A DNA stretch of 64,000 bases, taken from positions 67,206,420-67,270,419 of the forward strand of contig OW388289.1 in the NCBI GenBank assembly GCA_936450465.1, given 5' to 3'. Below are positions 36,101 through 51,100 of the stretch, one piece after another. The stretch is from Gibbula magus (lineage: Eukaryota; Mollusca; Gastropoda; Trochida; Trochidae). Every line of letters begins with the position of its first letter. Position 1 is the first letter of the stretch. A program made the translations under genes and the position numbers. The notes beneath the pieces are model-generated. The model saw nothing but the letters and a program-made list of their open reading frames with translations. It was not told where the DNA came from and searched no databases.

Positions 36101-39100
36101 GACGTGTCAGTTAAACTTCCGTGATCATGAGTACTTCCTTTATGTTGTTGGCCTGAATCAGGAAGAACGAACTTTTAGATAAGTAGAATTTCACAAATAT
36201 ATATAGTATGAAACTAACACTATATGATTTCGAACAAGACAGACAGACATTTATTTCACAGGGGTTGAATAGTCGAAAACCTACCGACTGAGCAGCATAT
36301 GAAGTCAACGATCCAGTCCCTTATACTGAACTGAAAATAGAAACCGGACGCTATGAAAACCTGCCACTCATGGATAGAAAATGTTTTAACTGTACCCATG
36401 AAATCGAGGACGAGCTCCTGTTGTGCCCTGAATTGTAATAAAAATCGCAAATTGTAATACCTGCCGTGAATTGTAATACAATTTGCCCTGAATTGTAATA
36501 AAGTTTTCAGAAATCACTTTTATACCAACAATTCCAACAGAAAGTGATTTCTATTACAAAAACATCTTTCAAAAACTATTTAAACATCAAACATTATCAT
36601 TTACAAAGGGTTATTTCAGTCTGAGACGAGTTTATTACAATTTGAGGCAAGCGATAGATTATTGGCACCCTTGCCCTGAATTGTAATAAAGTTTTCAGAA
36701 ATCACTTTTATACCAACAATTCAAACAGAAACTGTTTTCTATTACAAAAACATCTTTAAAAAACTATTTAAACATCAAACATTATCATTTACAAAGGGTT
36801 ATTTCAGTCTGAGACGAGTTTATTACAATTTGAGCCATTGATAGATTACTGGCACCCTTGTCCTGAATTGTAATAAAGTTTTCAGAAATCACTTTTATAC
36901 CAACAATTCCAACAGAAAGTGATTTCTATTACAAAAACATCTTTAAAAAAACTATTTTAACATCAAACATTATCATTTACAAAGTGTTATTTCAGTCTGA
37001 GACGAGTTAATTACAAGTTGAGGCAAGCGATAGATTTTTGGCACCCTTGCCCTGAATTGTAATAAACTTTTCAGAAATCACTTTTATACCAACAATTCCA
37101 ACAAAAACTGTTTTCTATTACAAAAACATCTTTAAAAAACTATTTAACATCAAACATTATCATTTACAAAGTGTCATTTCAGTCTGAGACGAGTTTATTA
37201 CAATTTGAGGCAAGCGATAGATTTTTGGAACCCTTGCCCTGAATTGTAATAAACTTTTCAGAAAACACTTTTATACCAACAATTCCAACAGAAAGTGATT
37301 TCTATTACAAAAACATCTTTAAAAAACTATTTAAACATCAAACATTATCATTTACAAAGGGTTATTTCAGTCTGAGACGAGTTTATTACAATTTGAGGCA
37401 AGCGATAGATTATTGGCACCCTTGCCCTGAATTGTAATAAAGTTTTCAGAAATCACTTTTATACCAAAAATTCCAACAGAAACTGTTTTCTATTACAAAA
37501 ACATCTTTAAAAAACTATTTAAACATCAAACATTATCATTTACAAAGTGTCATTTCAGTCTGAGACTAGTTCATTACAATTTGAGGCAAGCGATAGATTT
37601 TTGGCACCTTTGCCCTGAATTGTAATAAAGTTTTCAGAAATCACTTTTATACCAACAATTCCAACAGAAACTGTTTACTATTACAAAAACATCTTTAAAA
37701 AACTATTTAAACATCAAACATTATCATTTACAAAGGGTTATTTCAGCCTGAGACGAGTTTATTACAATTTGAGGCAAGCGATAGATTTTTGGCACCTTGC
37801 CCTGAATTGTAATAAACTTTTCAGAAATCACTTTTATACCAACAATTCCAACAAAAAGTGATTTCTGTTACAAAAACATCTTTAAAAAACTATTTAAACA
37901 TCAAACATTATCATTTATAAAGGGTTATTTCAGTCTGAGACGAGTTTATTACAATTTGAGGCAAGCGATAGATTTTTGGCACCCTTGCCCTGAATTGTAA
38001 TAAAGTTTTCAGAAATCACTTTTATACCAACAATTCCAACAGAAACTGTTTTCTGTTACAAAAACATCTTTAAAAAACTATTTAAACATCAAACATTATC
38101 ATTTACAAAGGGTTATTTCAGTCTGAGACGAGTTTATTATAATTTGAGGCAAGCGATAGATTATTGGCACCCTTGCCCTGAATTGTAATAAACTTTTCAG
38201 AAATCACTTTTATACCAACAATTCCAACAGAAACTGTTTACTATTACAAAAACATCTTTAAAAAACTATTTAAACATCAAACATTATCATTTACAAAGGG
38301 TTTTTTCAGTCTGAGACAAGTTTATTACAATTTGAGGCAAGCTATACATTTTTGGCACCCTTGCCCGGAATTGTAATAAAGTTTTCAGAAATCACCTGTA
38401 TACCAACAATTCCAACAGAAACTGATTTCTATTACAAAAACATCTTTAAAAAACTATTTAAACATCATACATTATCATTTACAAAGGGTTGTTCAGTCTG
38501 AGACGAGTTAATTACAATTTGAGGCAAGCCATACATTTTTGGCTCCCTTGCCCTGAATAGTAATAAAGTTTTCAGAAATCACTTTTATGCCAACAATTCC
38601 AACAGAAACTGTTTTCTATTGCAAAAACATTTTTAAAAAACTATTTAAACATCAAACAGACTACCAAACATGAAGACGTTTTATAAAATCTGATTTCGCA
38701 AGAAAACCAATTGATTAAAATGAATGTTACACCTATATAGTTCAACAACTCCTGTGGGTGCGTATACTGTTGTTATTGTCAAAACAATGCGTTAACGAGA
38801 AAGCTTTCTCAATTATACTTACAGCTTTCTCAGTAGACATGAATAACACATGAATGTACAGATCCTTTCAACACCGAATTATAAGAAAAGCATATTACAA
38901 CAAACTTTGAACCTTTACCATATACTTTCTATATACATGTAAGGGTCACGGCCGTGGATAAACTATTACCTGCCTGATGTGAGTGTGTACAGGTCACAGG
39001 AATGAACTATAATATTCCTAGGAGTTAAAGGGATTGAAGAAATTGTAACACTGTTAATATTGAATATGAATATCCTTTTCTCATTGTATGTAATGCCTAT

Positions 39101-42100
39101 AGTCATTTTAGATAAAAGAATTTATCTCATAAGTATACCGCAAACCAAACAAATAATAGCTGTAGCCTCTTGTTAACCAATACTGTAAATGATACATGTG
39201 CTATATGCCAGTAAATATTGCAAATCAGTGAAACTAAGATGTATGTTACACGGGCTGATAGCCAAAATGTATCCTATGGAAACAAGCAATTCGATAAATG
39301 TCATCCATGTCGGAATATAAAAACAACTGCAAATGCAGTACCCCGCTAACAAACTTGTATATGTTGTTTATTACTCACGGGTAAATCTAATCAATGGGTA
39401 CATATAATATATATTGCAAAGTTGTTAAATCAGTAAAAAAAATACAATCTGATCCTTATTTCACGTAATACACCAAAAATACTCCCTTAGTTTAGGCAAG
39501 CGTCAATCTTGTAACATTTATGACCTAAAGAGGTTCTGAATACACAAGTGTGTATTATCGAATTCTTTAAATTTGTGTATTCGGCCTATGCCTCCTCAAC
39601 CGTCGGTCATTCTCATCGTTGTTAATGAGCCGGAACAGTTTCGGCAGTTAATTACTTACACCTGTTTGGTATCTTGTTAATGAGCCCTAATTGAGTAAAT
39701 CAACTCTTAAGAAGAAATGCGAAAAGGGTAAAATGTAACAAAGAATTACCCGTCCACCCACACATCTCACACTCCCTAATCACCTGAACCACATACATAA
39801 ATTATGAATTTTACAATGAATTATTTCGTCAATAATTGTTAAGAAACATCGACACATCAACCCCTACCCCCTATTGCATCTGTATAAATTATATTTCTGT
39901 CTTTTATTTTGCATAAATCACAGCAGGCTAAATACTTATCGCTTTTTAGGAGTATTGATTGATCATAATTAGGCACGTCAGCAGTTCCAGTTTTTACTGT
40001 AAGTCACACATTTATGGTCCACTTCATAACAGCAAATCTGGTTTAGCAAGGTAGCAATCCAAAATATTGTTTCTATACTGATATGTTTGACCCTTGTAAT
40101 GTTAAATAGTACACCCTTAATATAATGTCACAAATGGAAACACTATCGTTCTTAGCATGTATAATATGTTTGCAGAGAATGAAGACTATCTTATAGATAA
40201 ACATCTACAGAACTGTGTGTTCAGGCGTCACTTACTCCCATGCTTTCTCTTACATAGCTTACACAGGCACTAAACAGGATGTTCGTCGGGATTTGATTTG
40301 ATTTGATTTATATAATCAACAGTAAAATTTAGCTGGTGTATTCTGTGCTCAACCGCAAAAGAAACGTCACCATACAAAATACAAGATAATTCATTCCAAG
40401 AGTTATACTCACGACTGAAACAGAGATACATCATGTCTTCAGAAGGAAAACTTAACTAAACCTGAAATTTAAAAACATTATCTATGCATATTTCTGAGAA
40501 AGACCTTTTAAGAATTGACAATTCTCAAAATCAACGTTTTCGAATTTCCGTAACAAGATGAGATAGGGGAGTCTAAAAGGTTGTTTTGGCATTTTATGAC
40601 ATCCTAAAGTAAAGATGCGTCATAAAATTTAAGTTCAAGAAGGTGATTCATGTCGACACCATATTTTATTGTATCTTATGTAGTTTCTACATTTTATACT
40701 TTATACATTTGACTTAAATGCCAACAACTCTGACCCAAGAACATTTTGAAAAAGCGATTTCAACAATGCAACTGTATTTGAACTGACATTAAAAGAAAAG
40801 CCTCATTCTCTAACGAATGAACTTGTGAGTACTTCTTTATTGAATATGTGTCCATCATATACATTCAAAATCTACTTTCTCAGACAGCAACATTTAGGGG
40901 TTGGTGACATTTCTATTGCGGTTGAGTGAATGATAGTCTTACACTGAGACTCTGAAAAAAGTATGTGTTCTGAAAATATCACCGTTTTATCACATATTGA
41001 AAAGGAGACTGTAAGAAATGGAATTTAAAGAGAGCCTCCTTTTCAATGTTTTTATTTCAGAGACTTAGTGTTAGATTAAGCTCTAAAAATTGGACATTCA
41101 CAGTGTAAATAGTTAAATCAATATCGTAAATAGTATTATATCATATAGATGGCATAAACGGTTTTCTGATGATTGGCATTTTAACCAGAGAAAATATTAA
41201 TTTGTTCCAAAATGCAATTGCTTCAACTGAAATTGTCTATTGCACAAAATGTTATCATATTTGCGGGCTTCATTTTTTGGCAAGTAAAAATATTATTTCA
41301 TCCCAATGGCATGCAATACTGTGGGATAAAGTATTGTCCGTCTATCCGTGATTATGGATGCAACTTTTATTTTCTTGAATTAATAAGTAACTCAATGAGT
41401 GTTTCATATACTTATGAGGGGAGAGATCGCATTTAACGTAAATTTGATTTTTTTATTATCTGGTAATGATCATTTACTCCGATATAAGTTCACAATAAAA
41501 ACTTGTAATATAATATTGATTTTTATGTATTCAACTTGTAAATTCCCTCCAAAGACATGATGAATATTTTCTTTTTTACACCTTGACTTAATTCAATTTA
41601 GGGAGTGTTTTATTCGAATCAAGTACATTTATTTAACAACTCTGTTTATTGATTGGACAGTATTATTAGGCAACTGACTACACTTCCTTCCCGTGATGAA
41701 ATAATATTTGCAAATATTGAATCTTATATAAACATGATATTTACAAACATTTAATCTTGATTAAAAATGATACAAACATTGAATCTGAATTAAAGATGAT
41801 ATTTACAAAACTTTACAAATATTTACTCCGAATTAAATAAGACTAAAGATGATATTTACCCCGGGAGTAAATAGGAGTAAATGATTAAATATCATATGTT
41901 TTCCCAGTGTCACTTTCTGTTGGAATTGATGGTATAAAAGTGATTTCTGAAAACTTAATACAATTCAGGGCAAGGGTGCCAAAAATCTATCGCTTGCCTC
42001 AAATTGTAATAAACTTGTCTCAGACTGAACAACCCTTTGTAAACAATAATGTTTGATGCTTAAATAGTTTTTAAAGATGCTTTTGTAACAAAAATCATTT

Positions 42101-45100
42101 TCTGTTGGAATTGTTGGTATAAAAGTGATTTCTTAAAAGCTTATTACAATTCACGGCAAGGAGCAAAAATGTATCGCTTGCCTCAAATTGTAATAAACTT
42201 GTCTCAGACGTAAATAATCCTTTGTAAATGATAATGTTTGATGTTTAAATAGTTTTTTAAGATGTTTTGGCAATAGAAAAGAGTTCCCGTTGGAATTGTT
42301 GGTATAAAAGTGATTTCTGAAAAGTTTATTACAATTCAGGGCAAAGGTACCAAAAATCTATCGCTTGCCTCAAATTGTAATAAACTCGTCTCAGACTGAA
42401 ATAACCCTTTGTAAATGATAATGTTTGATGTTTAAATAGTTTTTTAAAGATGTTTTTGTAATAGAAATTACTTTCTGTTGGAATTGTTGGTATAAAAGTG
42501 ATTTCTGAAAACTTTATTACAATTCAGGGCAAGGGAGCCAAAAATCTATCGCTTGCCTTAAATTGTAATAAACTCGTCTCAGACGTAAATAATCCTTTGT
42601 AAATGATAATGTTTGATGTTTAAATAGTTTTTTAAAGATGTTTTTGTAATAGAAAACAGTTTCTGTTGGAATTGTTGGTATAAAAGTGATTTCTGAAAAG
42701 TTTATTACAATTCAGTGCAAGGTGCCAACAATCTATTTCTTGCCTCAAATTGTAATAAACTCGACTCAGACTGAAATAACCCTTTGTAAATAATAATGTT
42801 TGATGTTTAAATAGTTTTTTAAATTTGTGTTTGTAATAGAAAACAGTTTCTGTTGGAATTGTTGGTATAAAAGTGATTTCTGAAAACTTTATTACAATTC
42901 AGGGCAAGGGAGCCAAAAATCTATCGCTTGCCTCAAATTGTAATAAACTCGTCTCAGACTGAAATAATCCTTTAAATATGATAATGTTTGATGTTCAAAT
43001 AGTTTTTTAAAGATGTTTTTGTAATAGAAAACAGTTTCTGTTGGAATTGTTGGTATAAAAGTGATTTCTGAAAACTTTATTACAATTCAGGGCAAGGTGC
43101 CAAAAATCTATTTCTTGCCTCAAATTGTAATAAACTCGTCTCAGACTGAAATAACCCTTTGTAAATGATAATGTTTGATGTTTAAATAGTTTTTTAAATT
43201 TGTGTTTGTAATAGAAAACAGTTTCTGTTGGAATTGTTGGTATAAAAGTGATTTCTGAAAACTTTATTACAATTCAGGGCAAGGGAGCCAAAAATCTATC
43301 GCTTGCCTCAAATTGTAATAAACTCGTCTCAGACTGAAATAACCCTTTGTAAATGATAATGTTTGATGTTTAAATAGTTTTTTAAAGATGTTTTTGTAAT
43401 AGAAATCACTTTCTGTTGGAATTGTTGGTATAAAAGTGATTTCTGAAAACTTTATTACAATTCAGGGCAATTTTTATTACAATTCACGGCAGGTATTACA
43501 ATTTGCGATTTTTATTACAATTCAGGGCACAACAGCTCCACACACTGTTGAAATGCCCGCTGTATGAAAGTGAGAGAAAGAGATTGTTAAATGTATGCAT
43601 GACTGTCTATCCCAATTCTAATAGTTTAACAGATTATAAGAAATTTTACTATGTTTTATCCAATCCTATTTTAATGTTTGATACAGCCAGAACCTGCAAT
43701 GATATTTTATATAAAAGAAGAGGTATTTTATACTCTTGATGTACATAAGCTGTATATATGCTCTTAATATATTCTTAAACATTTTATTGTCTCTCATAAA
43801 TCGCTGGGCGATTGGTTGTGTACTCTTATCTTTATTATTCTATTTTATGAATGTACTTTTAATATCTATGTACACAAGTGAGACGTAAATAAACCATTGA
43901 TTGATTGATTGATTGATTGATTATACTATACAAACAGTAAAGGGAAGAATAACGAGGTCAACACCCCATGTCCCTTTGAAATTATATTTAGATTTGTATT
44001 CAAATAATTCTCGATAAGTATATACCACATCACAACCAATACATTTTTCTTTAAATTTTGCCATAAAACATGAAAATCGAATTGACGATTGTCTTAATAC
44101 AGTAACACTATAAAGTAAACTGAAAAAGTAAAACACTAAACTGAAACTGTTAAACCGTTAGCACTAATTAATTCGCATGATGTTTAACTAAATAGTCAAA
44201 AGATTGACAAACAGTTATGGAAAAACAGCGCCCAGTCGACACCTGAGTACGAAGTTTTAAACTTTTTAAGACTGAATTGTGCACTGAAGGTTATACCGGA
44301 CTTCCAGGCTATCAACAAAACATATTTGCATCTCTAAGATGTGCATCCCTTAAAGAGCCATCACGGATGTTAGTGTTTCAAATTTTTGGAAAATATACTT
44401 ATAACGTCATTCGCCAGAGAATTTTTTTATCTACAACATGGCATATGTAAAATAATTTTCATATCACGACAATGTATTTCAATTTGGTTTCAAAGAGAAG
44501 TATCACTTCGACTAGCGCGCGCTACGGGTATCTGACGTATATAAACAGAGTCCCCTTTTTTGCGTAATACGTACTACACAAACAGCAAGCGCTTCCGAAG
44601 CGTGAAGGCTCGTCTCTAGCGCAAGTCACCATAACAACCCATGTGCTGCACGTGCTTCACGCGTCGCTCTTGCAAAGTACCCTTGTCACACATTACTGAA
44701 TGTGACGATTGCTTTACAAACTATGTTTCTAAATGTCCTGAGAATATACAAATTATTTCCTGTTTAATGTTCTTTTTATTCAGATAAGACCAGCAAATTA
44801 TGACAAATTTTTACTCTCATTAATTATAAAATTCAAGCAAAATACCTAGTTGGGTAAAATAATTATTCCAATATCTTTAGCAAATACATAATTAAATGAA
44901 ATGGTAAATAAATAACCATCAGAAAATTATATATTTCGATTTCTTTCATTGCTCATATTTTTTTTATTCTTTCGTGTCTTTGTTTACTGTGTGTGAGCTA
45001 GACCATAATGCTTTGCGCTTGAAAATAATTGACTGGATCTATATTTAGACTGGAAAACACCTTTACAAATTAATGTAATTTCTCGGCTTATTTTTAGTTG

Positions 45101-48100
45101 GAAAAATTAGGGAAAAATTAAGTGTATTTATTTCACGGAGATAGATTTTTGGAGAAATTTTTATAATTTCATCAACATCCGTGATGGCTCTTTAAAAGGA
45201 GGGTTCCATCGGGGTAATATGTGTGGAAACGAAATTCGAAAGGATATTCCCGTTTACACCTAAATGCTATTAATATATGATTAAAACACGTTCAAATCGG
45301 AGGATAGTAAGGAAGGGAATATGTTGACAACTTTATATTTGACAACGTGATAAAGACAAACGCACATTTGTTGAAAAGTCCAAATAATGAGAATTGAAGC
45401 CATTCATCGGCGCTGCGAGTGTTGAAAACTTTGCTACTGCCTAACAGCATATTGTTTATCAGTTTTATGATATGTTATGTGTTACTATGTGAATATTCTA
45501 TCAGTGTTTATGTTTTATTATAACACAATTGTTAAACTGGGTTAAATAAAGCTTGTTTTCATTTCACAAAATGCCAAGAATCCAAGATGGCGGATGCTGC
45601 CGATAGATCGGTGATAGAACTTTCCCTTCAAAGTTGAGATAGAAACGGGCCGATACTTCTCTCATCCTATCCCTGCCACACAACAATTTGTAATTACTGC
45701 ACAGACAGATTTGAAGTCGAGATCCACTTTCTTTTATATTGTCCCCTTTACTATGATATTCGCACTTCTTATCTGGTTTAAAGTTAAACATATTTTTATT
45801 TCAATGAAATGAAATCGGGATTGGCAAACAAGCAAAAACTGCTAATGTGAATGCCGCTCCAGTACATGTAAGCAGTTACATAATAAAACGTGACGTACAC
45901 ATGGACAAAATACAAAAACACATCAGTATATACATATGTAACCGGTCTTGTTGGGGCAAGAAGCAACAACCAACAAGGGATCACGGGGTGCATGGATTTA
46001 TTCTTCTCGTGCAACGCGTGCACAATATGGATATTCGACACCCTGTAAAACACAATTTCATACAATATAAAACCCATCAAAACATCACATAAATACACAT
46101 AATATATATATAATCTCTCAAAGCATCACACACTATTATAATATTATGAAATCAATCATCACATATAAAAATTACAATTTGTGATGGCGGATAATTGATA
46201 AACTATCAATTACATTACACATGAAATAAATCTATCATAACAATGGACAGGCGCTTCAAGATACACATACCAATCAAGGGAGATAATTCATGTCTTAGCT
46301 CCATTTCACTTTAACAATAATGAATACCAGTGAAATACAACATACAATATTTACAATTACTAATTATCACCGGGGTCGATTCCTAGATTGTGAAGGCTTC
46401 TCAAATAGTGTTTCTATTTTATCTACATACTATAGGGGTCGATTCCTAGATTGTGAAGGGTTATGATAGTTCATCTGACGACTACAGGGGTCGATTCCTA
46501 GATTGTGAAGGCTTCTCAAATAGTTTTTCTATTTTATCTACATACTATAGTGGTCGATTCCTAGATTGTGAAGGCTTCTCAAATAGTGTTTCTATTTTAT
46601 CTACGTACTATAGGGGTCGATTCCTAGATTGTGAAGGCATCTCAAATAGTTTTTTTTCTTTCTTATCAACAGGCTACAGGGGTCGATTCCTAGATTGTGA
46701 GGAGCTTTCAACTCGTATCTATATCTTTTCTACCGGCTACCGGGGTCGATTCCTAGATTGTGAAGGCTTCTTAAAGAGTGTTTCTATTTTATCTACATAT
46801 TATAGGGGTCGATTCCTAGATTGTGAAGGGTTTTGATATTTCATCTAACGACAACAGAGGTCGATTCCTAGATTGTGAAGGCTTCTCAAATAGTTTTTCT
46901 ATTTTATCTATATACTAGAGGGGTCGATTCCTAGATTGTGAAGGCTTCTTAAATATTGTTTCTATCTTATCTACAGACTACAGGGGTCGATTCCTAGATT
47001 GTGAAGGCATCTCAAATAGTTTTTCTATCTTATCTACCGGCTACCGGGGTCGATTCCTAGATTGTGAAGGCTTCTCAAATAGTGTTTCTATTTTATCTAC
47101 ATACTATAGGGGTCGATTCCTAGATTGTGAAGGGTTATGATATTTCATCTAACGACTACAGGGGTCGATTCCTAGATTGTGAAGGCATCTCAAATAGTTT
47201 TTTTCTTTCTTATCAACAGGCTACAGGGGTCGATTCCTAGATTGTGAGGAGCTTTCAACTCGTATCTATATTTTTTCTACCAGCTACCGGGGTCGATTCC
47301 TAGATTGTGAGGAGCTTTCAACTCGTATCTATATCTTTTCTACCGGCTACCGGGGTCGATTCCTAGATTGTGAAGGCTTCTTAAAGAGTGTTTCTATTTT
47401 ATCTACATATTATAGGGGTCGATTCCTAGATTGTGAAGGGTTTTGATATTTCATCTAACGACAACAGAGGTCGATTCCTAGATTGTGAAGGCTTCTCAAA
47501 AAGTTTTTCTATTTTATCTATATACTAGAGGGGTCGATTCCTAGATTGTGAAGGCTTCTTAAATAGTGTTTCTATCCTATCTACAGAACACAGGGGTCGA
47601 TTCCTAGATTGTGAAGGCATCTCAAATAGTTTTTATATCTTATCTACCGGCTACCGGAGTCGATTCCTAGATTGTGAAGGCTTCTCAAATAGTGTTTCTA
47701 TTTTATCTACATACTCTAGGGGTCGATTCCTAGATTGTGAAGGGTTATGATATTTCATCTAACGACTACAGGGGTCGATTCCTAGATTGTGAAGGCATCT
47801 CAAATAGTTTTGTTCTTTCTTATCAACAGGCTACAGGGGTCGATTCCTAGATTGTGAAGGGTTTTGATATTTCATCTAACGACAACAGAGGTAATTATTG
47901 TTGCATGACGAGGTGCTCCCACACAGAGACAATTGAGGACAGGGTAATTGTGTGATTAGAAGGTGCTCCCGTAGAGAGACAATTGAGGACAGGCTAATTG
48001 ATGGATGACGAGGTGCTCCCACACAGAGAGAATTGAGGACAGGGTAATTGTGTGATAAGAAGGTGCTCCTACAAAGAGGCAATTGAGGACAGGCTTATTG

Positions 48101-51100
48101 TTGGATGACAAGGTGCTCATCATTAGTCATGGACTAAAATAGACCCACATGCCATCCTTCCATAGATAAATATGCTTCAACATCAATCTAATTGGTATGA
48201 TTTAAATTAGCAAAGTTTTAACAGAAGGTTGACTACTGTTCGGAGGGACATATTCCTATTGTTGGAATGTAGCAATGACAAAACTCTCAACAACGTTTTG
48301 ATTAAATTCATAATATAGGCCTACTTCAAAATATGTTAAAATAAATCGGGGAAGTTGAATATTCACTTTTATTTTCAAATTATATAATATATATAACAGA
48401 ATTTTATTTTTCAATAAATAATGTATGTAAATTCTTAATACAGTATATACATGTAGCTACGTCACACAACTTAAACGATCGAGGTACTATTCTTTTATTT
48501 GAGACTTTTAAATTGAACAACTAATTATCCCCAACTTTTACCCCCAAAATGGCCTCAATGTAGTCTTCATTTTGCTATATGTATATATGACATACATATC
48601 CTTTTTACACTATTTAAACCGTGCGTTCTTAAAGGCTTTTCCTGTTTCCGTTACATGTCGCTGACTTTCGAACACAGTATGTGAATCCCCTATTTACCTG
48701 AGGTAATGCAATTGCCTCCTAAGGGAAATGAAAACAATGAAGTTCTGTATACGATTTAAAGTAGGGCGCACCTGTACTCCGATGTATTGACATTTTTTGT
48801 ACTTTTTTTGCAGATTCCTCTGTTACAATTTTAGGAACTGATCAAAATAAGGATGGTGGCAGGGGTTTTGTATTCAGCATCAATGTCACTAATGGGGAAG
48901 TTAGCAAGTTTAACCTCTTCAAAAACCTCCGACCTGTTGCAATTGCCTATAATGACGTCAAAGAGAAAATGTACTGGAGTGACGCCATGAGCAGACAGAT
49001 AAGATCAGCTCGTCTGGACGGTAGTGACGAAACAGTCGTTCTCGATCTGCCTACAGGTGACGCTGTTGTGTTTGATGACTGTCATCCTACACCTATTCCC
49101 ATATTGCATGTATTTGCATTTGACTTTGTTATCAATAGATAATCCTGTTACAAATCTCCCGTAACCTGAAAGCATGACTAACACATTTCTTAGTTCATTA
49201 TCTATCGTTGTGCTTGTTATTTAATAACCCATATAATGTTGTGAGATTAAATTGTTTGGAAGTGTTCGTAGTAAAAAGCACAAATGTTTCATCGAAAATC
49301 ATCAGAGGAATCTCCCCAGTTTCTTAGGCCGATATGCACGAATGGATATTTACGTTTTTAACACGAAAACCATTATTAATATCCATTTCCAATGGACAAC
49401 AACGACAACAAAGTATATACCCTCCGGCACACACGTTCTGTGGTTGTACAACATCTTTGTTGTCGTCAGATGCTTCATAATACTTCTTTCATACTTAAAA
49501 ATGCCTTAAACACGAAGTTACTTAATCTAAGCCTGGAAACATGTTCTTCATCTACACCAATTAACATGTCATACACTAGTGTCCATCAATATCATGAAGT
49601 CTCTAGCACGATATTTTTAGACAATGTATATTAACGGTGGTCTGGAAATTTATCTTTAAACTGTCCCCTTGTTTTCAGATTCTAAGATCGAAGGACTCAC
49701 TATCGACACAAATAATGAGTTGCTATTCTACACAGATACTGGCAGGGATAAGATTCTAAGAGTGTCCATAAACAGTACAGATGCAACAAGAAGTGAATTC
49801 GAGCTGGCATCAGTGGACAAGCCTCGTGGAATAACGGTCTATCCAAATAAACGGTAGTTTTTCTCTAACCCGCTACTGTAACATTGTTGATGAAGAAACG
49901 TAAATTTTCTGGATAATAATTTATAGTGTGGAGATACATAAAGTTTAGAGTAAATGCTCACTCGACGTTTCTCTCTCCATACGTATGAATGTAGGACAGG
50001 AATCAGCGTTTATCATCTCGCTCCATCAAGCCGTGAAGCAGGTCTGTCATCCAGTGAGCTACGTCCATTGTTTCTGTTTCACAGTCCAGTGAGCTATGAA
50101 AGGCCTCGTTTACGAATTATGATGAATTTAAAGCAATCAATTATGGTTCCTTAATGCTCATTGCTTGTGGCACGATAGGAGGAGGTTGTTTTTTTCTATC
50201 CGTTTTTATCGAATACAACGTCGTGTTAAAGGGACACTCCGGGAGTTGCAAAAATTCAGAACAAAAATTGAAAAATCAACGGCCGTAAGAAAAGATGGAA
50301 AAAATTTTTAAAAAAATTTTCAGACCACTATTAGAAGACACGGCACTAATTACCGAAAGGTGTTTTCCCTGTCTAAAAATAGATCGAGTCGATTATTTGT
50401 ATGCCCAGTGCATTCTGGGAACGTAAACAACTATGGCGTCGAGGACGGAACGAAAGCGAAGACCGAGCTTGAAACTGTTGGAAAGTTAAGAGGTAAAGTT
50501 ATAGTCCTTGCTTTGAATATTCTTTGATTGTAAATATAATGCATTGGGTAAGATATTTTGTATTGTTTCACTTGACACCTTTCCGATAACGTAATAGGTC
50601 GACTGTGCAGACAAGCGAAGACTTGCACGTTTCCATTCCGTAAACTTATGGTCATTCATATATTCATTGTATGAAATTATCGACGATGTCGAAAGTTTTC
50701 GTAGATGAGCGATTTCAAACAATGTGTATTTCAACAACTTAATTATTACATGATTCATTGAAAATGTGCACGAATGAAATGATTTCTAACAGTTGTGTAA
50801 AACGTGTATTTTAAATGTTTTCATGGGTCACCTGTTTTCGTGGTATTTTGATGATATTTCTCACTGCTCACTGGTTCCCGTCAGTTAGCACCTATTTTGT
50901 CAACAAATTGTTCTGCCTTTGATCCATGCAGCAAATCTTTACTATTTCATCAATCAGCTCAACTACACACTTCAATGATACAAGTTTATTGCAATTTGAT
51001 GAGTTTCACTTAATGCAATTTTGGGGCAATCTTTATTGATGATTTTAAAAAATAAATTCACGACTAAAGTTTCTCAATGGTGATATTCAGCAAGATGTTT

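Larger units (their letters stand above)
36419..43533. mobile_element. 7.1-kb element with tandem-array inverted ends, 6-bp TSD
   Basis: Boundaries are fixed because it splits a LINE reading frame, and AGCTCC is present once on each side (36,413-36,418 and 43,534-43,539). The ends read TGTTGTGCCCTGAATTG and, inverted, GTTGTGCCCTGAATTG. Each arm has three or four short GCCCTGAATTGTAATA-type motifs, then an array of about 188-bp units, 12 in the left arm and 9 in the right, in opposite orientation. The 3.2-kb interior (38,660-41,900) has no transposase. A 6-bp duplication is known for Polintons, IS3EU and Dada-type elements among others, and I cannot assign the family. It is non-autonomous. Confidence 0.85.

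Noticed and set aside
36419..43533. Assignment to Polintons
   Set aside because: The 6-bp duplication and long inverted ends fit, but no Polinton gene is present and the array-type ends are not characteristic. It is left unclassified.
46453..46836. 127-codon frame with repeated GRFLDCEG
   Set aside because: It is a minisatellite by-product: the unit length is not a constant multiple of three, so the frame breaks as soon as the tail type changes.
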